A DNA stretch of 64,000 nt from Wolfiporia cocos (lineage: Eukaryota; Basidiomycota; Agaricomycetes; Polyporales; Phaeolaceae), in the NCBI GenBank assembly GCA_029448655.1, contig JACCLO010000004.1, positions 62,001 through 126,000 of the forward strand, written 5' to 3'. Position numbers and translations under genes: made by a program. Under the pieces are notes generated by a model. That model saw only the letters and a list, made by a program, of their open reading frames with translations, searched no databases and had not been told where the DNA came from. This document shows, one piece after another, positions 50,670 to 61,933 of the stretch. Within the stretch, counting starts at the first letter, position 1. Each line of letters begins with the position of its first letter.

Positions 50670-53600
50670 TTACTTTCCTGTGGAGCCGAATCCACCAGTA
50701 CCGCGCTCGGATTTAATCTTTTCAAAGTAAGATTTTCCGTGTAGTGTAATGTGCGGGTCCTTAGCAACTTCGCAGATGAGCTGAGCAATCTTATCGCCGG
50801 CCCGGATATCGATAGATATGTCGGAGTGATTCCGGAGAATGATGATTACTTCGCCTTGATAATCGTGGTCGATGACGCCACCCATTACGTCTATGCCTTT
50901 GCGGGCGAGACTAGAGCGGGGGGCGATACGTCCGTAAGTGCCGAAAGGTACCTGGATCTTCAGTTTGGTGTTGTATTCTGTCTGCCCGTGAGCTGGCAGA
51001 ACGTTGCCTGTTGCAGTGTACAGGTCAAACCCAACCGAGTCCTTGGTTCCTTTTTCCGGCATTCGGCCGCCTTCGCCGACTACGATTTTCAAGTCTGCGT
51101 TTTGGTTAATGTCCGCTGACATCCATCCCCCGTCGGGGTGTCTAACCATGCGCTGCTTGGGATCCTTCGCAAATGTTTCGCGATACTGCGGCCAGTCGTC
51201 TGGCCACGTGCATTCGTCGGCTTCCCAGTCGTCGCTGTCCGGGTCGAAGACATGAACTGCTTCTTTCCTTCTAGCTGATCGCCTGAGGGGGACATCCTGC
51301 ATTGGAATAGGGTGTGAAGCCTTGTATTCCTGCAAAATGTCGTATGCCGAGTCGAGATCCGCTTCGCGTACCCAGGAGTCGTCATTGATACCGAATCCCT
51401 TCCATCGGATTCTGTATTCAACTCTTCCTGCGCGGAGACGATGATCTAAGATCTTCTCAACTTCCCATAATTCCTCGCCGTCGACCATTTCTGGTTGAGG
51501 CTCTGGTTTTTTCTGATGCACCGGGTCCTTGTACATGACCAACTTGGAAGCGTGAAATACGGGGTGGTAAGCCCTGTATTGCTCGTCCATGTGTACCCTA
51601 AAGGTGACCGGAGATAATTGTTCAATTATCTTAAATGGTCCCAAATAGCGTGGACTAAGACTTCTTTCGGAGTCTTGCCAGCTACGGGCGTCAACGAGTA
51701 CTTTGTCGCCGACTTTAAACGGTACCGAGCGCTTGTGTTGATCATAATACCAAGACCAGCGTTCAGCAGCCAGTTTCATAGCTGCCTTAGCTTGTTCTTG
51801 TGCTGACCATCTGGCGTAAGCAAATTGATTTAGATCCGAATATTGCGTCGGCTTCAAATCCGTAGGTCCTGCATTGGGATGCCTTCCTAGTTCGACGAAG
51901 AATGGACTATTCTTGGTCGTCTCACTAGCCGCGTTATTGTACGCGAACTCTGCCGTGGGGAGATAGAATACCCAGTTATCTTTTTGGATAACGTCGATGT
52001 AGCATCGTAGGTATTGTTCTAGAATTTGGTTAATTCTCTCCGTTTGGCCGTCCGCTTGCGGGTGATAGGCTGTTGTCATCGACCTCTGAATTCCCAATTG
52101 CTCGCACCATCCCTTGAATAGCTCAGAAGAGAATTGCGGTCCTCTGTCCGAAATGATTTGTTTCGGAAGCCCGTGGTTCGGATAAATCCGAAGGTACAGG
52201 AGGTTCGCTAATTCCTTTGCCGAGATATTGTCCGAAGTGGGAATGAAGTGTGCGCGCTTGGTCAATCGGTCCACTACTACCATAATGGCAGTGAATTGTT
52301 TACGTTCGCCACTAGGCGGTAAGTGGACAATGAAGTCGATGGTGATTGTGTCCCATGGTGCTTCCGGAACTGGGAGCGGTTGCAGGGGTCCGTACGGGGT
52401 CTGGTTGCGGTTCTTCATGCGCTGGCATGTGTCGCAACCTTCCACGTATTGCTTTACCATCGTGGTCATTCCAGGCCACCAGTAATTGCGTGATAGAAGT
52501 TCATAGGTCTTCCATCGTCCGAAGTGTCCGGCAGTCACATGGTCATGATGTAACTCCAGAATCTTCGTGCGCAATTCTTTAGGCTCTTTTGGAACGTACA
52601 CTTTTCCTCGTCTGAGGAGTAATCCGGCCTCCATGTTCCATTCCTGGAGATCCTTACCGAATTCCTTGGGACCACTTTTCAGTAGTTCCTGGTAATCCTT
52701 GGTAATTTGATCGTCCATGAGGGCTTGTCGGATTTGTCGGAGAAGGTCCTCGTCGCCTGATTGTATCTCCTGCTGTGACGCTTCTAGCGCCCTAACCGTA
52801 AAGTATTCCGGTTTCAGCAAAATTTGATCGCGATTGTCGAGTTCCACCCCCTCTTCATGGTCTGGCCTCCGTGACAGAGGATCAGCCGTAAGCATTGTTT
52901 TACCGGGTTTGTGGCACATGGTGAAGTTGAACCTTGTCAGGTAAAGACTCCAACGTGCCTGTCTCCGGGTTAGCCGTTGTGCCGATTTGAAATATGTCAG
53001 ATTGAGATGATCCGACCATACTTCAAATTTGTGTGGGTGTCCTTCGAGGTAATGTCTCCATTCCTCTAGAGCGCGGATGATTGCGAGCAACTCCTTATCG
53101 TAAATCTCATAGTTCCTTTCGGGTGCTGATAGAGATTTCGAGTAAAAGGCTACCGGGTGCCAGAGCTTATCCTCCGCAGAGTATTGCGATAGCACTGCAC
53201 CAGTTGCGTAATCGGAGGAATCCGCTTCCACGCGGAACGGGGACTCCTGATCTGGGATCCGGAGTATTGGAGCCGATGTGAAAGCTTCCTTGAGGGTTTG
53301 GAAGGCTTCCGCTTGTTCGGGTCCCCAGTTCCATTGCGTGTTTTTCTTGGACAGTTCGGTTAACGGCTTAACCACTTTGGAGAAATCTTTAATGAACCGA
53401 CGGTAGTAGTTGGCGAAGCCAACAAAGGCTTGGACGTCCTTCACCTTGGCAGGTGTAGGCCAGTCCATGACGCCGGCTACCTTCTTAGGGTCCATTTCGA
53501 CTTTTCCTTTGGAAATGATCATTCCCAGGTATTCAATACTGCTTTGTTCGAAAAAGCACTTTTCAGGCTTCGCGAACAAGTCGTTGTCTTGCAAGATTTG

Positions 53601-55214
53601 CAATACTTGCTTGACAATACGACGGTGTTCCAACAGGTCGTTTCCGAACACAAGGATGTCGTCTAGGTAGACAATGACCTTTCCTTCTCTGATAAGGTCA
53701 CCTAGAATATCGTTCATCATGTGTTGGAACGTGCTGGGTGCATTACAAAAACCGAAGTACATGACTACAGCTTCGTAAAGGCCGTTAGGCGTAATGAATG
53801 CGGTCTTCCATTCATCTCCCTCCTTGATTCTTACGTTGTTGTAACCCCAACGCAAGTCGAGCTTCGTAAATATCGAAGCCTGGCTAAGCTTATCGATAAG
53901 CTCGTCTATGCGTGGGAGAGGGTACCTGTTTTTAATGGTCAAGTCGTTCACCTTTCGGTAATCGACTACCATTCGGGCTCCGCCGTCTTTTTTAGGGACG
54001 AAGAAGACCGGACTCGCGATCGGGGATTTCGAGTGACGGATGTAGCCCTTCCGTAACTCTTCCTGAATCCACTGATCTAGCGAGTTCGCTTCCTGAGGAG
54101 ACATTTTGTATGCCTTACTCGGGGGCGGTAGTACCGCGTCATCGGGAAAGTCGATGGCGTGGTCGTATGGTTTCCGTTCGGGCATCCTTTCGGATGCGCG
54201 TTGAGAAAATACCGTGGGACCAAACTCCTGGTATTCCTCCGGAACCAAGGATTTCCATTTCTGGAGATCCACATCTGTCAGGAATTCATCATCTGACTTC
54301 TCCGTTATCGACTGAATGGCGTCGATAAGGAGTTCCGTTCCTTCGTCAAGGGTGTTCACCCAAGCGACAAAGGGATTCTCAGGCTCCTCTAAGCCGAGAA
54401 AATCTATTGGAAAGTCGTTGATGACCTGATAGATGTTGCGGGGTTCGATTTCATCTTCTTCCTCAGAAATCGAAACCCGTTTGCCATGTTTGCATTTTTC
54501 CGTACACCGATATGTGAATGTTCCTTCCGGCCAATTGAAGTCCGGGTTGTGTTTCAGGAACCAATCATATCCGAGGATCACATCCGCATTCTGTACGTCC
54601 ATTACGTACAAGAATTCGGTGGACTTGTGTTCCTCGTGCACCATATAAGCTTTTACTGCCATATTGATATTACCGGCGGTATTAGAGGTACCGTCGGCGT
54701 TACGAATCTCGAGAGGTGAAGGTAGTTTCTGAGTAACTAACTTCTCCTCATGGACGAGTTTCTTATCGATGACGCTTATGGATGCACCGGTGTCGATTAA
54801 TGCCATGGCGTTGACTTTCTTTCCATATACCCACAATTCTACTTCGATGTAAAATGATTTATTGTCGTCTCGAGCATCATTTCCGTGTACATTATACAAA
54901 GTAAAAAACTTCAGCGCGGTGGGGTCAGGATGAAAGTATTGTACAGGAGGGGCACGTGTAGCTAGTGTCCTTGTCCTCCGGGCGAAGTCCATTGCCGAAT
55001 TTCCGAATATACCGAGGTGGGATACCGAGTGACGTACGACCGCCTTATCTTCCCACAAGATAAGGGGTCTCTGTGAAGCCTCTTCGTAGAGGTGCGCTTC
55101 TTCGGGGCGCTGTACACTCCCAGCCGCTGCGGGGCTGGTGTGTTCTTCACAGAACGTCTTCGAGACGTGTGGTTGGGGCGAGGGGCACCGAGAGGGTCCC
55201 GACTGTGGCGACAT
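50670..55214 (-). CDS. Fam1 Pol (copy 1E), open
   Basis: The pol frame is open from upstream of the gag stop (to 55463) down to the stop at 50670; 55214 is the first ATG near the position of the 1D start. At that exact position 1E has CAG in place of the ATG of 1D, which argues that pol is expressed by frameshifting and not from its own ATG. Protease LIDTGAS, RT YLDD, RNase H, integrase D,D35E with the type-2 allele (DNISAKEL, FSSELF), chromodomain and complete dUTPase are present. Could supply Pol in trans if expressed. Confidence 0.92.
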   Translation of the reverse strand: MSPQSGPSRCPSPQPHVSKTFCEEHTSPAAAGSVQRPEEAHLYEEASQRPLILWEDKAVVRHSVSHLGIFGNSAMDFARRTRTLATRAPPVQYFHPDPTALKFFTLYNVHGNDARDDNKSFYIEVELWVYGKKVNAMALIDTGASISVIDKKLVHEEKLVTQKLPSPLEIRNADGTSNTAGNINMAVKAYMVHEEHKSTEFLYVMDVQNADVILGYDWFLKHNPDFNWPEGTFTYRCTEKCKHGKRVSISEEEDEIEPRNIYQVINDFPIDFLGLEEPENPFVAWVNTLDEGTELLIDAIQSITEKSDDEFLTDVDLQKWKSLVPEEYQEFGPTVFSQRASERMPERKPYDHAIDFPDDAVLPPPSKAYKMSPQEANSLDQWIQEELRKGYIRHSKSPIASPVFFVPKKDGGARMVVDYRKVNDLTIKNRYPLPRIDELIDKLSQASIFTKLDLRWGYNNVRIKEGDEWKTAFITPNGLYEAVVMYFGFCNAPSTFQHMMNDILGDLIREGKVIVYLDDILVFGNDLLEHRRIVKQVLQILQDNDLFAKPEKCFFEQSSIEYLGMIISKGKVEMDPKKVAGVMDWPTPAKVKDVQAFVGFANYYRRFIKDFSKVVKPLTELSKKNTQWNWGPEQAEAFQTLKEAFTSAPILRIPDQESPFRVEADSSDYATGAVLSQYSAEDKLWHPVAFYSKSLSAPERNYEIYDKELLAIIRALEEWRHYLEGHPHKFEVWSDHLNLTYFKSAQRLTRRQARWSLYLTRFNFTMCHKPGKTMLTADPLSRRPDHEEGVELDNRDQILLKPEYFTVRALEASQQEIQSGDEDLLRQIRQALMDDQITKDYQELLKSGPKEFGKDLQEWNMEAGLLLRRGKVYVPKEPKELRTKILELHHDHVTAGHFGRWKTYELLSRNYWWPGMTTMVKQYVEGCDTCQRMKNRNQTPYGPLQPLPVPEAPWDTITIDFIVHLPPSGERKQFTAIMVVVDRLTKRAHFIPTSDNISAKELANLLYLRIYPNHGLPKQIISDRGPQFSSELFKGWCEQLGIQRSMTTAYHPQADGQTERINQILEQYLRCYIDVIQKDNWVFYLPTAEFAYNNAASETTKNSPFFVELGRHPNAGPTDLKPTQYSDLNQFAYARWSAQEQAKAAMKLAAERWSWYYDQHKRSVPFKVGDKVLVDARSWQDSERSLSPRYLGPFKIIEQLSPVTFRVHMDEQYRAYHPVFHASKLVMYKDPVHQKKPEPQPEMVDGEELWEVEKILDHRLRAGRVEYRIRWKGFGINDDSWVREADLDSAYDILQEYKASHPIPMQDVPLRRSARRKEAVHVFDPDSDDWEADECTWPDDWPQYRETFAKDPKQRMVRHPDGGWMSADINQNADLKIVVGEGGRMPEKGTKDSVGFDLYTATGNVLPAHGQTEYNTKLKIQVPFGTYGRIAPRSSLARKGIDVMGGVIDHDYQGEVIIILRNHSDISIDIRAGDKIAQLICEVAKDPHITLHGKSYFEKIKSERGTGGFGSTGK

Positions 55215-57134
55215 TGGTGGCGGGGGCCGAGGGTCCTGCTGAGCTTGAGTCAGCCGTGACTTCTTCCCAGATCGTTCGGGCACGATACGTCTTGCCATCC
55301 GCGGGGGGCGCCGAGTACGGCTTCTTGCCAGAAGCCTGTCCCTTTCCACTACCCAAAGGAGCAGCCGTGGTCTTTCCAGACGCGGCAGCTGCATCCTTCG
55401 CCCTTTGCTGTTCGGCCCGCTGAGCGGCAGGCACGAACGTTCCTGCAGCCTTGTCTGCCGCAAGCTTAGGACATTTGTTGAAGTAATGTCCTGTCTGCTT
55501 GCAGTATGTGCAGACGGCGTTGGTGGTGTCGGCGGGGGTTTTGGCGGGCGCCTTTCCCTTGTCCTTCTTTTTCTCCGACTTCTTCGCAGAAGCGGAGGAC
55601 GTCTCCTTCTTTTCGGCGGGGGTCGAGTCCTTCTTGCCGGCCTTCTCGAAGATCGAACCCTTGATCTTGTCAGGGTAAGATGTCTGATACATTTCGAGGG
55701 CGAAATCTATCAGGGGCTCGATGTCGGTGGGGGCCTTGAAGAACGGGGTCTTGCCGAGGACGTTTAAGGTGTCCTTAACCTTCTCGGGGAGTGTTTCGGT
55801 GAACTCCCACACCAGGGTCTCGTTGGCGGTCTCGGAGAGACGGCCGAGGGTTCGGAATCGTTCGCAGTAATTGAAGTAGTTCGATTCGGCGAGTTCCTTG
55901 CCCTTGGTACCGTAGTAGCCTCGGATCTCCTTTTTCGCGATTTCCTTGTCCGTCATTTTACCGTATTGGACCATCACCGACTTGGTGAAGTCCTCCCATG
56001 TGCCGAGGGGCTCGCCGTTTCCTGCCTTTTTGATAAGAGGCGAGAAAAATTTGTAGGCGTCCCCGGTTACTCGGAACAGGGCGGTGGTAATGCGGTCGTG
56101 GTCGTCGTAGACCCTGAGTGTACCGAAGTACAAGCCCATCTTCTCCACCCATTCCTGTGCAGTCACCTTTCCAGATGACCCAGAGAATTCTGGGGGAGGG
56201 GGGATTTTCAGGTTTTGAGGCAGACCTGGAATCTGCGGGGCGACGGCTGCTGCAGCGGCGGCTGCAGCTTGTGCGGCGGTGGCGGCCTCGGCTGCACGGG
56301 TTCGAGCATTGCCGGGGGCCGGTGTTGGTCTTCCGGGGGCGTGCGGACGCCAGGAGGGTTGGGAACGGAAGGGTTTTTTCGACCCCTCCGAAGTTCTTCC
56401 TCAACCTTCTCCATACGCTCGGCGAATGCGTCCTCGAGGTCGTCGAGCCGGGACCGGTAATCCTTCCTGAGCTGTTTTTCCATTTCGGAGAACTTGGCGG
56501 TGTACTCCTGCCGGAGTTCCTTGCCAAGGTCTACCAGAGTGGATAGCACCTCGTTGCGGACCGAATTGACCGCTTCCTGCAATTCGTCTTGGGCCTTCTG
56601 CTCGATTGCCCTGGATTGCCCAGCCAGGGAGTCGATTCTGCCATGGATTCGCTCCAGGCGGGCGTGCACCATCCGACCGAGGGTGTCGGTCGTGTCGTGA
56701 CTGATGGCCACACTTCGTTGTACGGCGGCATCGAGGATTGCCCCATGAAGGGGTCCATCCACCTTGTGGTGTTCCTCCTCTGGGAGGTACGCTTTGAGGC
56801 CTGTTTCGACCTCGGCATTGGTTCGTCGTGACGGACCCGAAAACTCCATTTCTAGAGTTGTTGCGGGGCCGATCGGGCGGGTGTGGCGTGCCGGGGGGTA
56901 CCCGTGGACGGGCGTACCCGGGCGCGTTCCCATGGGGTTAGTCGGGGAGTCCCTTTGTGGGGGGACATACTCGAGTGCGTCTTCTTCCTCTTCCTCTTCC
57001 TCTTCCTCGCTTAGATGCTCCAGGGTGACCAGGGGTTGAGTCCCTGAGGTCCCTGCTACCGGGGTTACCGGACCTTCTGAACGGAGGCGCATCTTGCGGG
57101 GGGCGAGGGGGGTGCTGACAGAGGAGGTGGAGGA
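55147..57134 (-). pseudogene. Fam1 gag, one frameshift (copy 1E)
   Basis: Starts MSSTSSVSTPLAPRK at 57134. The frame is broken near 56330, where one base is missing relative to the other copies (GGAAGACCAACACC), just before the alanine-rich linker. The capsid domain and CCHC knuckle are intact in the next frame (56166-55147). The variable N-terminal segment differs from the other four copies. Confidence 0.88.
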
Positions 57135-57280
57135 CATTGTGAATCTGTTTGTGACGAATGTTAGTTTCCGGTTACTCATTGTCTTAGATTCTTAAGAAGG
57201 GATTGGATTTGAAAGCTGCAACTTTCGTTATAGATCACACTCGCACTCTATTTCAGAGTTAAAAGATGATAGTATTTCTA

Positions 57281-58205
57281 CTATACAATCGCGAGTATAT
57301 CCTCTTCTACCGAAGTAGTTGAGGGCCCTGCCACCTTGTCAGGTGGTGTTACACCGAAGGTAAAAGTGATTTGTAGCGCTACGCATTCTGCTACGATACG
57401 AGCCAAGTCCGTACGCCAATCCAAAAAGGAAATGTTGCCGAGCTGTTTGCAATATTTTTTCATAATTCTCCAGTCTCTATTGGTGATCCTCCCTCGTCTC
57501 GCTCTATCCTTTACGTTATCCACCAAGTCCTCTAATTCTACTACCATATTATGGAAACGCATGTCGTTTTCCATATGGAAGCCTGGGTAATTAGGGGGGT
57601 GGTTGGCGAGAGGAGTGAGACGGGTGAGAGTGCCTTCTAGCATGGGAATAACTTGATCGCATGCTTGGAGAGGCTTCTTCTTCCCGAAAACGAGGGAAGG
57701 GTCGAGAATCTTGTGGTTGGTCGGAACGGGAGGTCCGACCGCCGGGCTGGAGAGACGGAGGGCCAGTGAAGAAGTTGCTTGTTTAGCTTCCTTGGCGGCT
57801 TGTTTGGCGGCGATTCGCTTATTCAGCTTATCGCGGGCGAGCTTGAGCTTGTTGAGTTCGCGGAGTTCGATTAAGTTTTCCATTGCGGTAATGGAAGCAG
57901 CTAGCTTCTCTTCCTCTGTCCAGATACGCTTGGCGAGCGGAACTGGTTTGGGAGGTCGAGGAGCGGGTTTCCCAGCCTCAGCGATGTGCTTTGGCATGTG
58001 GACGGGAATCTCCCAAAGATGGAGCTTCCCGGTGTAAGTCTTCTTTTACAGGAAGGGTGTAGGTGACGTCCTCTGCCCGAGGAATGTCGGTGGTGTCGAT
58101 GCGGCTGAGAAGGGACCGCTTCGCCGGCTTAACGTAGGGGGCAGTAGAGGAACCACGGGTGCGACAGGTAACGCGGGGCATGATTCTAGAAAGTGCAGCT
58201 TTCAT
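57281..58205 (-). pseudogene. Fam1 ORF1, one frameshift (copy 1E)
   Basis: Starts MKAALSRIMPRVTCRTRG at 58205. An extra T near 58040 (GAAGACTTACACC) shifts the frame after VKED. The remainder is open from MPKHIAEAG to the normal end ...DILAIV. Other differences from 1D are few. Confidence 0.86.
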
Positions 58206-59190
58206 GAGAAACTAAGTTTCCCAGTGATACGTCCAAGAACAGGAATAAAAGGGGTTATGTAAGGTAGGGTAGTGGACTCCTTTTCAGGAGCGAAGAAGGT
58301 GTACTACGGGGCATAATTACTCTTATGTTGCGCGCAAACCCTGTGCCGAGACGGCGCGGATATTCGCATGACCCTATCGGTCAGAGGCGCCGACTCCAGG
58401 GGTAGAGTTGCTGACTGCCAGGCCGGTTCCTGGGTCAGATGATTGGGATTCGGATACACGACACCGCCCCGGAGGGACGATGCCGGAAAGTGGCTGGGAT
58501 TTTACATCCCTTAGCCTATCCATGCTTCAACAGTGAGGTTGCCGTCTACAGACTATCACGGGGACTTTTTCAGGACATTGGAATACCATCGCGTCCACAG
58601 GTAAGTGGATTAGCCCTAAGGCGCGCAAGTGTACCCCTTTGCCCTATTTGACCCCATGACGTGCACGCCGAACTGCCCGGAGGACTTATGTTTTGTGGCT
58701 ACCGCACTTGTCCTTTGGCAGGATTATCCGAAGATGATCCCCCTCACTGCTTTCCCCATGACGGGTTCAAAGCAGGGCCCTTACGCCTGGGCGGCGGCTT
58801 TGGAAAATTCCCATGCCATCATAGTGATGACCCTGTGGATAGTGATGGGGCGCTGAACAACGCTTGCCATGACAGGGGGTTGGGCGCACACAGGCAGACC
58901 GTCCCCTTTTTTCCACAGGCGGGTCTTAACCGCGCACAGTCCAAGCTTGTCAGCGAGGACCGTGTCTCCTTGACCCTGGAGTCCGGGTTAGGTAGGCCTC
59001 CTGCCTAGAAAGGCGGTGTGGCTTCCCTGGTTGCCAATCCTCTGCCGAGGATGGCGGTGTATCCCCCAGATCTCAACTATCACCCCAATCGCCTTGTCAG
59101 GCAGAAAGGGATGTGCGCAGCAACGAGCAATATACCCCTGTAGGATAGAAACCCAGGCCCAAGCGCAAGCGCAAGGGCGGGGGTAGGGGC
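58206..59190 (-). other. Copy 1E leader, divergent
   Basis: Keeps the GTAAA-loop hairpin (58496-58510) and the covarying hairpin (58815-58831, loop ACTAT). Between ~58540 and ~58735 its sequence departs strongly from 1A-1D, unlike the near-identity elsewhere. No sense gene. Confidence 0.68.
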
Positions 59191-59201
59191 AGATTTGTTC
59201 T
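59191..59201 (-). other. Self-priming PBS, copy 1E
   Basis: Minus-strand AGAACAAATCT, TA spacer, exact complement of the predicted start (59338 to 59328). Confidence 0.87.
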
Positions 59202-59203
59202 TA

Positions 59204-59905
59204 TGACACAGACTAGACTGTGGGACTCACACTATAACCTTATTGACGACTTGAAGTAGTTGCTGGAAGGTTGGTGAGGAGACTAGTGGGCGCAAGCAGA
59301 GATGTTATGTGACTAGTGCGAATGCAGAGAACAAATCTAAGGCTTATCGTAGTGATAGCCCTACTTATATACATGCATTGTTTGGTTACTCAGTAAGAGG
59401 AGCCAAACAGTGAGACGGTCTGTGCGCAGACATAACTAATACAGCTAAGTCGTAAACTACAGTAGACCATGTGCGCCGGTAATGGCCGCACCAGTAAGAA
59501 CGTTGTTAGGACCAGTAGGTCCATGTTGTGGAAGTGGCTGTAGCTACGTTAGTAAGCCATGCATGTGATTCTTATATACCGGCATCGGGATATGAGTAAT
59601 CGTAAAGGCATTGGCATGTGATAACGAGCGGGCCGCTTATCCAATTGTACTGACATAGCCCGGTATCGGGATATGAGCAAAGCGCGTGACACCGGAGGTT
59701 AGTCCGCTGAGTCATTGACGCGTACAAACGTGTTATGTACGTGTTGTTATGACAAGTGGACGTATACCGCGTTGTGTACGTGTTGTTTGGTTGCGTGTAC
59801 GTGTAGACGGGCGCTTAGCAGCGTAAATGTCTACAAGGTCGTAGAAATACCAGATAAATAGGTAAAAATACGGGAAAAATAGTGGCATGTCCCAAATCTG
59901 TGACA
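59204..59905 (-). repeat. Copy 1E 5' LTR, 702 bp
   Basis: TGTCACAG at 59905 to TGTGTCA at 59204 (minus). TATA on the minus strand at 59371-59364, predicted start 59338. Carries several small indels relative to the other LTRs. Outer flank CCCCA (59910-59906, minus). Confidence 0.92.
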
Positions 59906-60256
59906 TGGGGCGCTAAACAGCGCTTGCCATGTCAGGGGGTTGGGCGCACACAGGCAGACCGTCCCCTTTTCCCAGTAGATGGGTCTCAAATGCTGGCGCC
60001 CACAATCCTTGTCAGGATGGAGCGCCTCTCCTTAACCCTGGAGTCCGGGTTTGCAGGACCGCACCGCTGATTAGGCAGGCGCAGCCCCACTGGGTGGCAG
60101 GGGGATCAAACCCCCGCCGCTAGTATCCCCCAGAACCCAACCATTAAGCATACCAACCTTTTCAGGAAGGCAGAGGCGGAGTGGGGCGCAATCTCAGACA
60201 CCTGTGGGGGGAAAAACCCCAGGCCCAACCAGTTAAGGAAGGGCAGGGGGGTAGGA
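59906..60256 (-). other. Fam4 leader, 5' part
   Basis: Minus-strand leader from the Fam4 PBS to the CCCCA site. It aligns with the 5' half of the Fam1 leader (CCCTGACATGGCAAGCGC, AGCGCCCCA). Its continuation is at 37546 on the plus strand. No gene. Confidence 0.72.
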
Positions 60257-60267
60257 AGTTCTATTAT
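60257..60267 (-). other. Self-priming PBS (Fam4)
   Basis: Minus-strand ATAATAGAACT, 2 nt (TA) from the LTR end at 60270, exact complement of AGTTCTATTAT, the predicted RNA start at 60991-60981. One more base also pairs. Confidence 0.83.
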
Positions 60268-60342
60268 TATGACACAGTATGCCTGTGGGACTCACCAAGT
60301 GCCTATATTCTTGAGATAAGGCGACTTAGAGAGGAGGCAATA

Positions 60343-60929
60343 TGTCACAGACTTGCCTCTGTGCGACCCCTGGGCTCAGGGGGATCCCTACACGCCTGTA
60401 TAGACGTAAGCCAACGGCGACGACGTACTCATACGGCCAACCCTAGATGAACTCATAGGTCCATCCCGAAGGTGCCCAGCCACCTAAGGTCCCGCAGACG
60501 ACGCAGTCGCTGACCCACAGACTAGGCAGACGAGATAGAGGCCCCGGGCCAGCGAGTCACGCAGGGATAGCAAGAGAGGAGCTTTACGCTCATTGACTAG
60601 AATCCTAAAGATGGGGCTGTAAGGCCACCATCTTGTCGTATATATACATGAACGTTGAGACCACGAATCCTACCCTAATGTAATGGCCTGTGCGCCGTAA
60701 CTAAGGGATCACGGGAAACGTAACGTAACATGTAACTAATGTGACCGTCATGTGTCCGTATGATGAGACGCGCGCTACCCTACAGCGCTAACCGATGCAG
60801 TCAGGTGATATACAGTTACTGGGCGCGACGTGAGAGTAACGTTAGCGTAGCGGTGCGGCGTACGCCTAGCGCCGCACATACAACTAAGGCGAGGAGACGT
60901 ACAGTGGCCCCCTGGGCACATCCGTGACA
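60343..60929 (-). mobile_element. Fam3-type solo LTR in the Fam4 LTR
   Basis: 587 bp, TGTCACAGACTTGCC...CCGTGACA, flanked by CAATA at 60338-60342 and 60930-60934. It shares CCCCTGGGCTCAGGGGGATC with the Fam3 LTR but is diverged in the middle. Confidence 0.87.
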
Positions 60930-60990
60930 CAATACCAGCGCAGCAGAGTGGTGAGAGTTATTCTACGGCGCAAGCCGAGAATAATAGAAC

Positions 60991-61025
60991 TAGAGTTATA
61001 GGGCGTCAAGCCCCTAGTTATATAC
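60991..61025 (-). promoter_or_regulatory. Fam4 LTR promoter (TATA and predicted start)
   Basis: Minus-strand TATATAAC from 61025, with AGTTCTATTAT starting at 60991, 34 bp on. Confidence 0.62.
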
Positions 61026-61933
61026 ATGTGTATGGGAAGGTCACGTGCTACTAGCTAGTCGTTACCTTTCCGGGTTATGTGGCTTTGCCAAGTGGCGAAG
61101 CTTATCTTATCTACTGTTTATGGACTCTACATAGAATGGCCGTGGCAAGGCCCTAATGGCCGAACCAATCGTATGAGAGGGATTTGTGTGTATTTATCAT
61201 ATGAACGCGGGCGCAGCCCGGGTATATGGGAAGCCGGTTGCCGGATACCGTGAGGTATAATGGCGATTGGCCGGTCTTCGTTGGATGACCAAGGCGAGAC
61301 GCCGAGGTCGTTATGCCATTGGACGGGAAGTACCGTGGCATGTGTTACAGCCCGGACCGAGTGGTTACCGGGGCATGTATTGGACTTAGCCGTGAGGCGA
61401 GGTTCGGTGTTTGGGCAACGCCGTGATGGCAGAAGCCCGGGACTTGGAGATCACCGAATCCGTGGGAGGCCGAGGAGGCCGTGACCTATAGCGATATAGC
61501 CTTGATGCTATTATAGTGCTGTATGGTCGTGTTGCCATTATTATGCGAAGGCGTGGCGCGCCTGAGGTGCCATTGTGATCAAAGATCTTATGGCGGTGGG
61601 AAGCCGTGAAGGCCGACCCAATAGTACAAGGCCGCGAGGCACTGTTTGTACATGTGGACATTATTATGCGAGCGTGCCGCGCTCGGCCTATCATTATGAT
61701 CTAAGATCTATGACGTGGCTGGTCTTGCTCTGACGGGCGAGACCATATGGTTTGGCGTTAGCCAAGCATTAGCTTAGCGTGAGCCAAGGGTTACACTTAG
61801 CGTTAGCGAGGCGTGAGCCAAGCGTGAGCGTAAGCGTGAGTGGCGTAGACGACTTGTAGTTAGACGTATAAATCCCAGGTAAATTGCTATAATCATAGGA
61901 AAAATGCTGTAAGCCCCAGATAAATCTGTGACA

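Larger units (their letters stand above)
49933..59905 (-). mobile_element. Fam1 copy 1E, minus strand, recombinant
   Basis: 5' LTR 59204-59905, PBS, leader, ORF1, gag, pol, PPT, 3' LTR 49933-50630. Flanks do not match: CCCCA at the 5' end and CACGG at the 3' end. Each has its partner elsewhere (CCCCA at 37546-37550 beside 1G, CACGG at 26444-26448 beside 1C). So 1E joins the 5' part of one insertion to the 3' part of another. pol is open; gag and ORF1 each have one frameshift. Confidence 0.92.
60270..61933 (-). repeat. Fam4 5' LTR, ~1072 bp, split by a Fam3 solo LTR
   Basis: Minus strand from TGTCACAGATTTATCTGGGG at 61933 to ACTGTGTCA at 60270, interrupted at 60343-60929. Its first bases resemble the Fam1 LTR start. 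It lies within Fam2 leader DNA that resumes at 61934. Frames inside are short and unsupported. I cannot pair its target duplication because the 3' LTR is not in the window. Confidence 0.8.
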
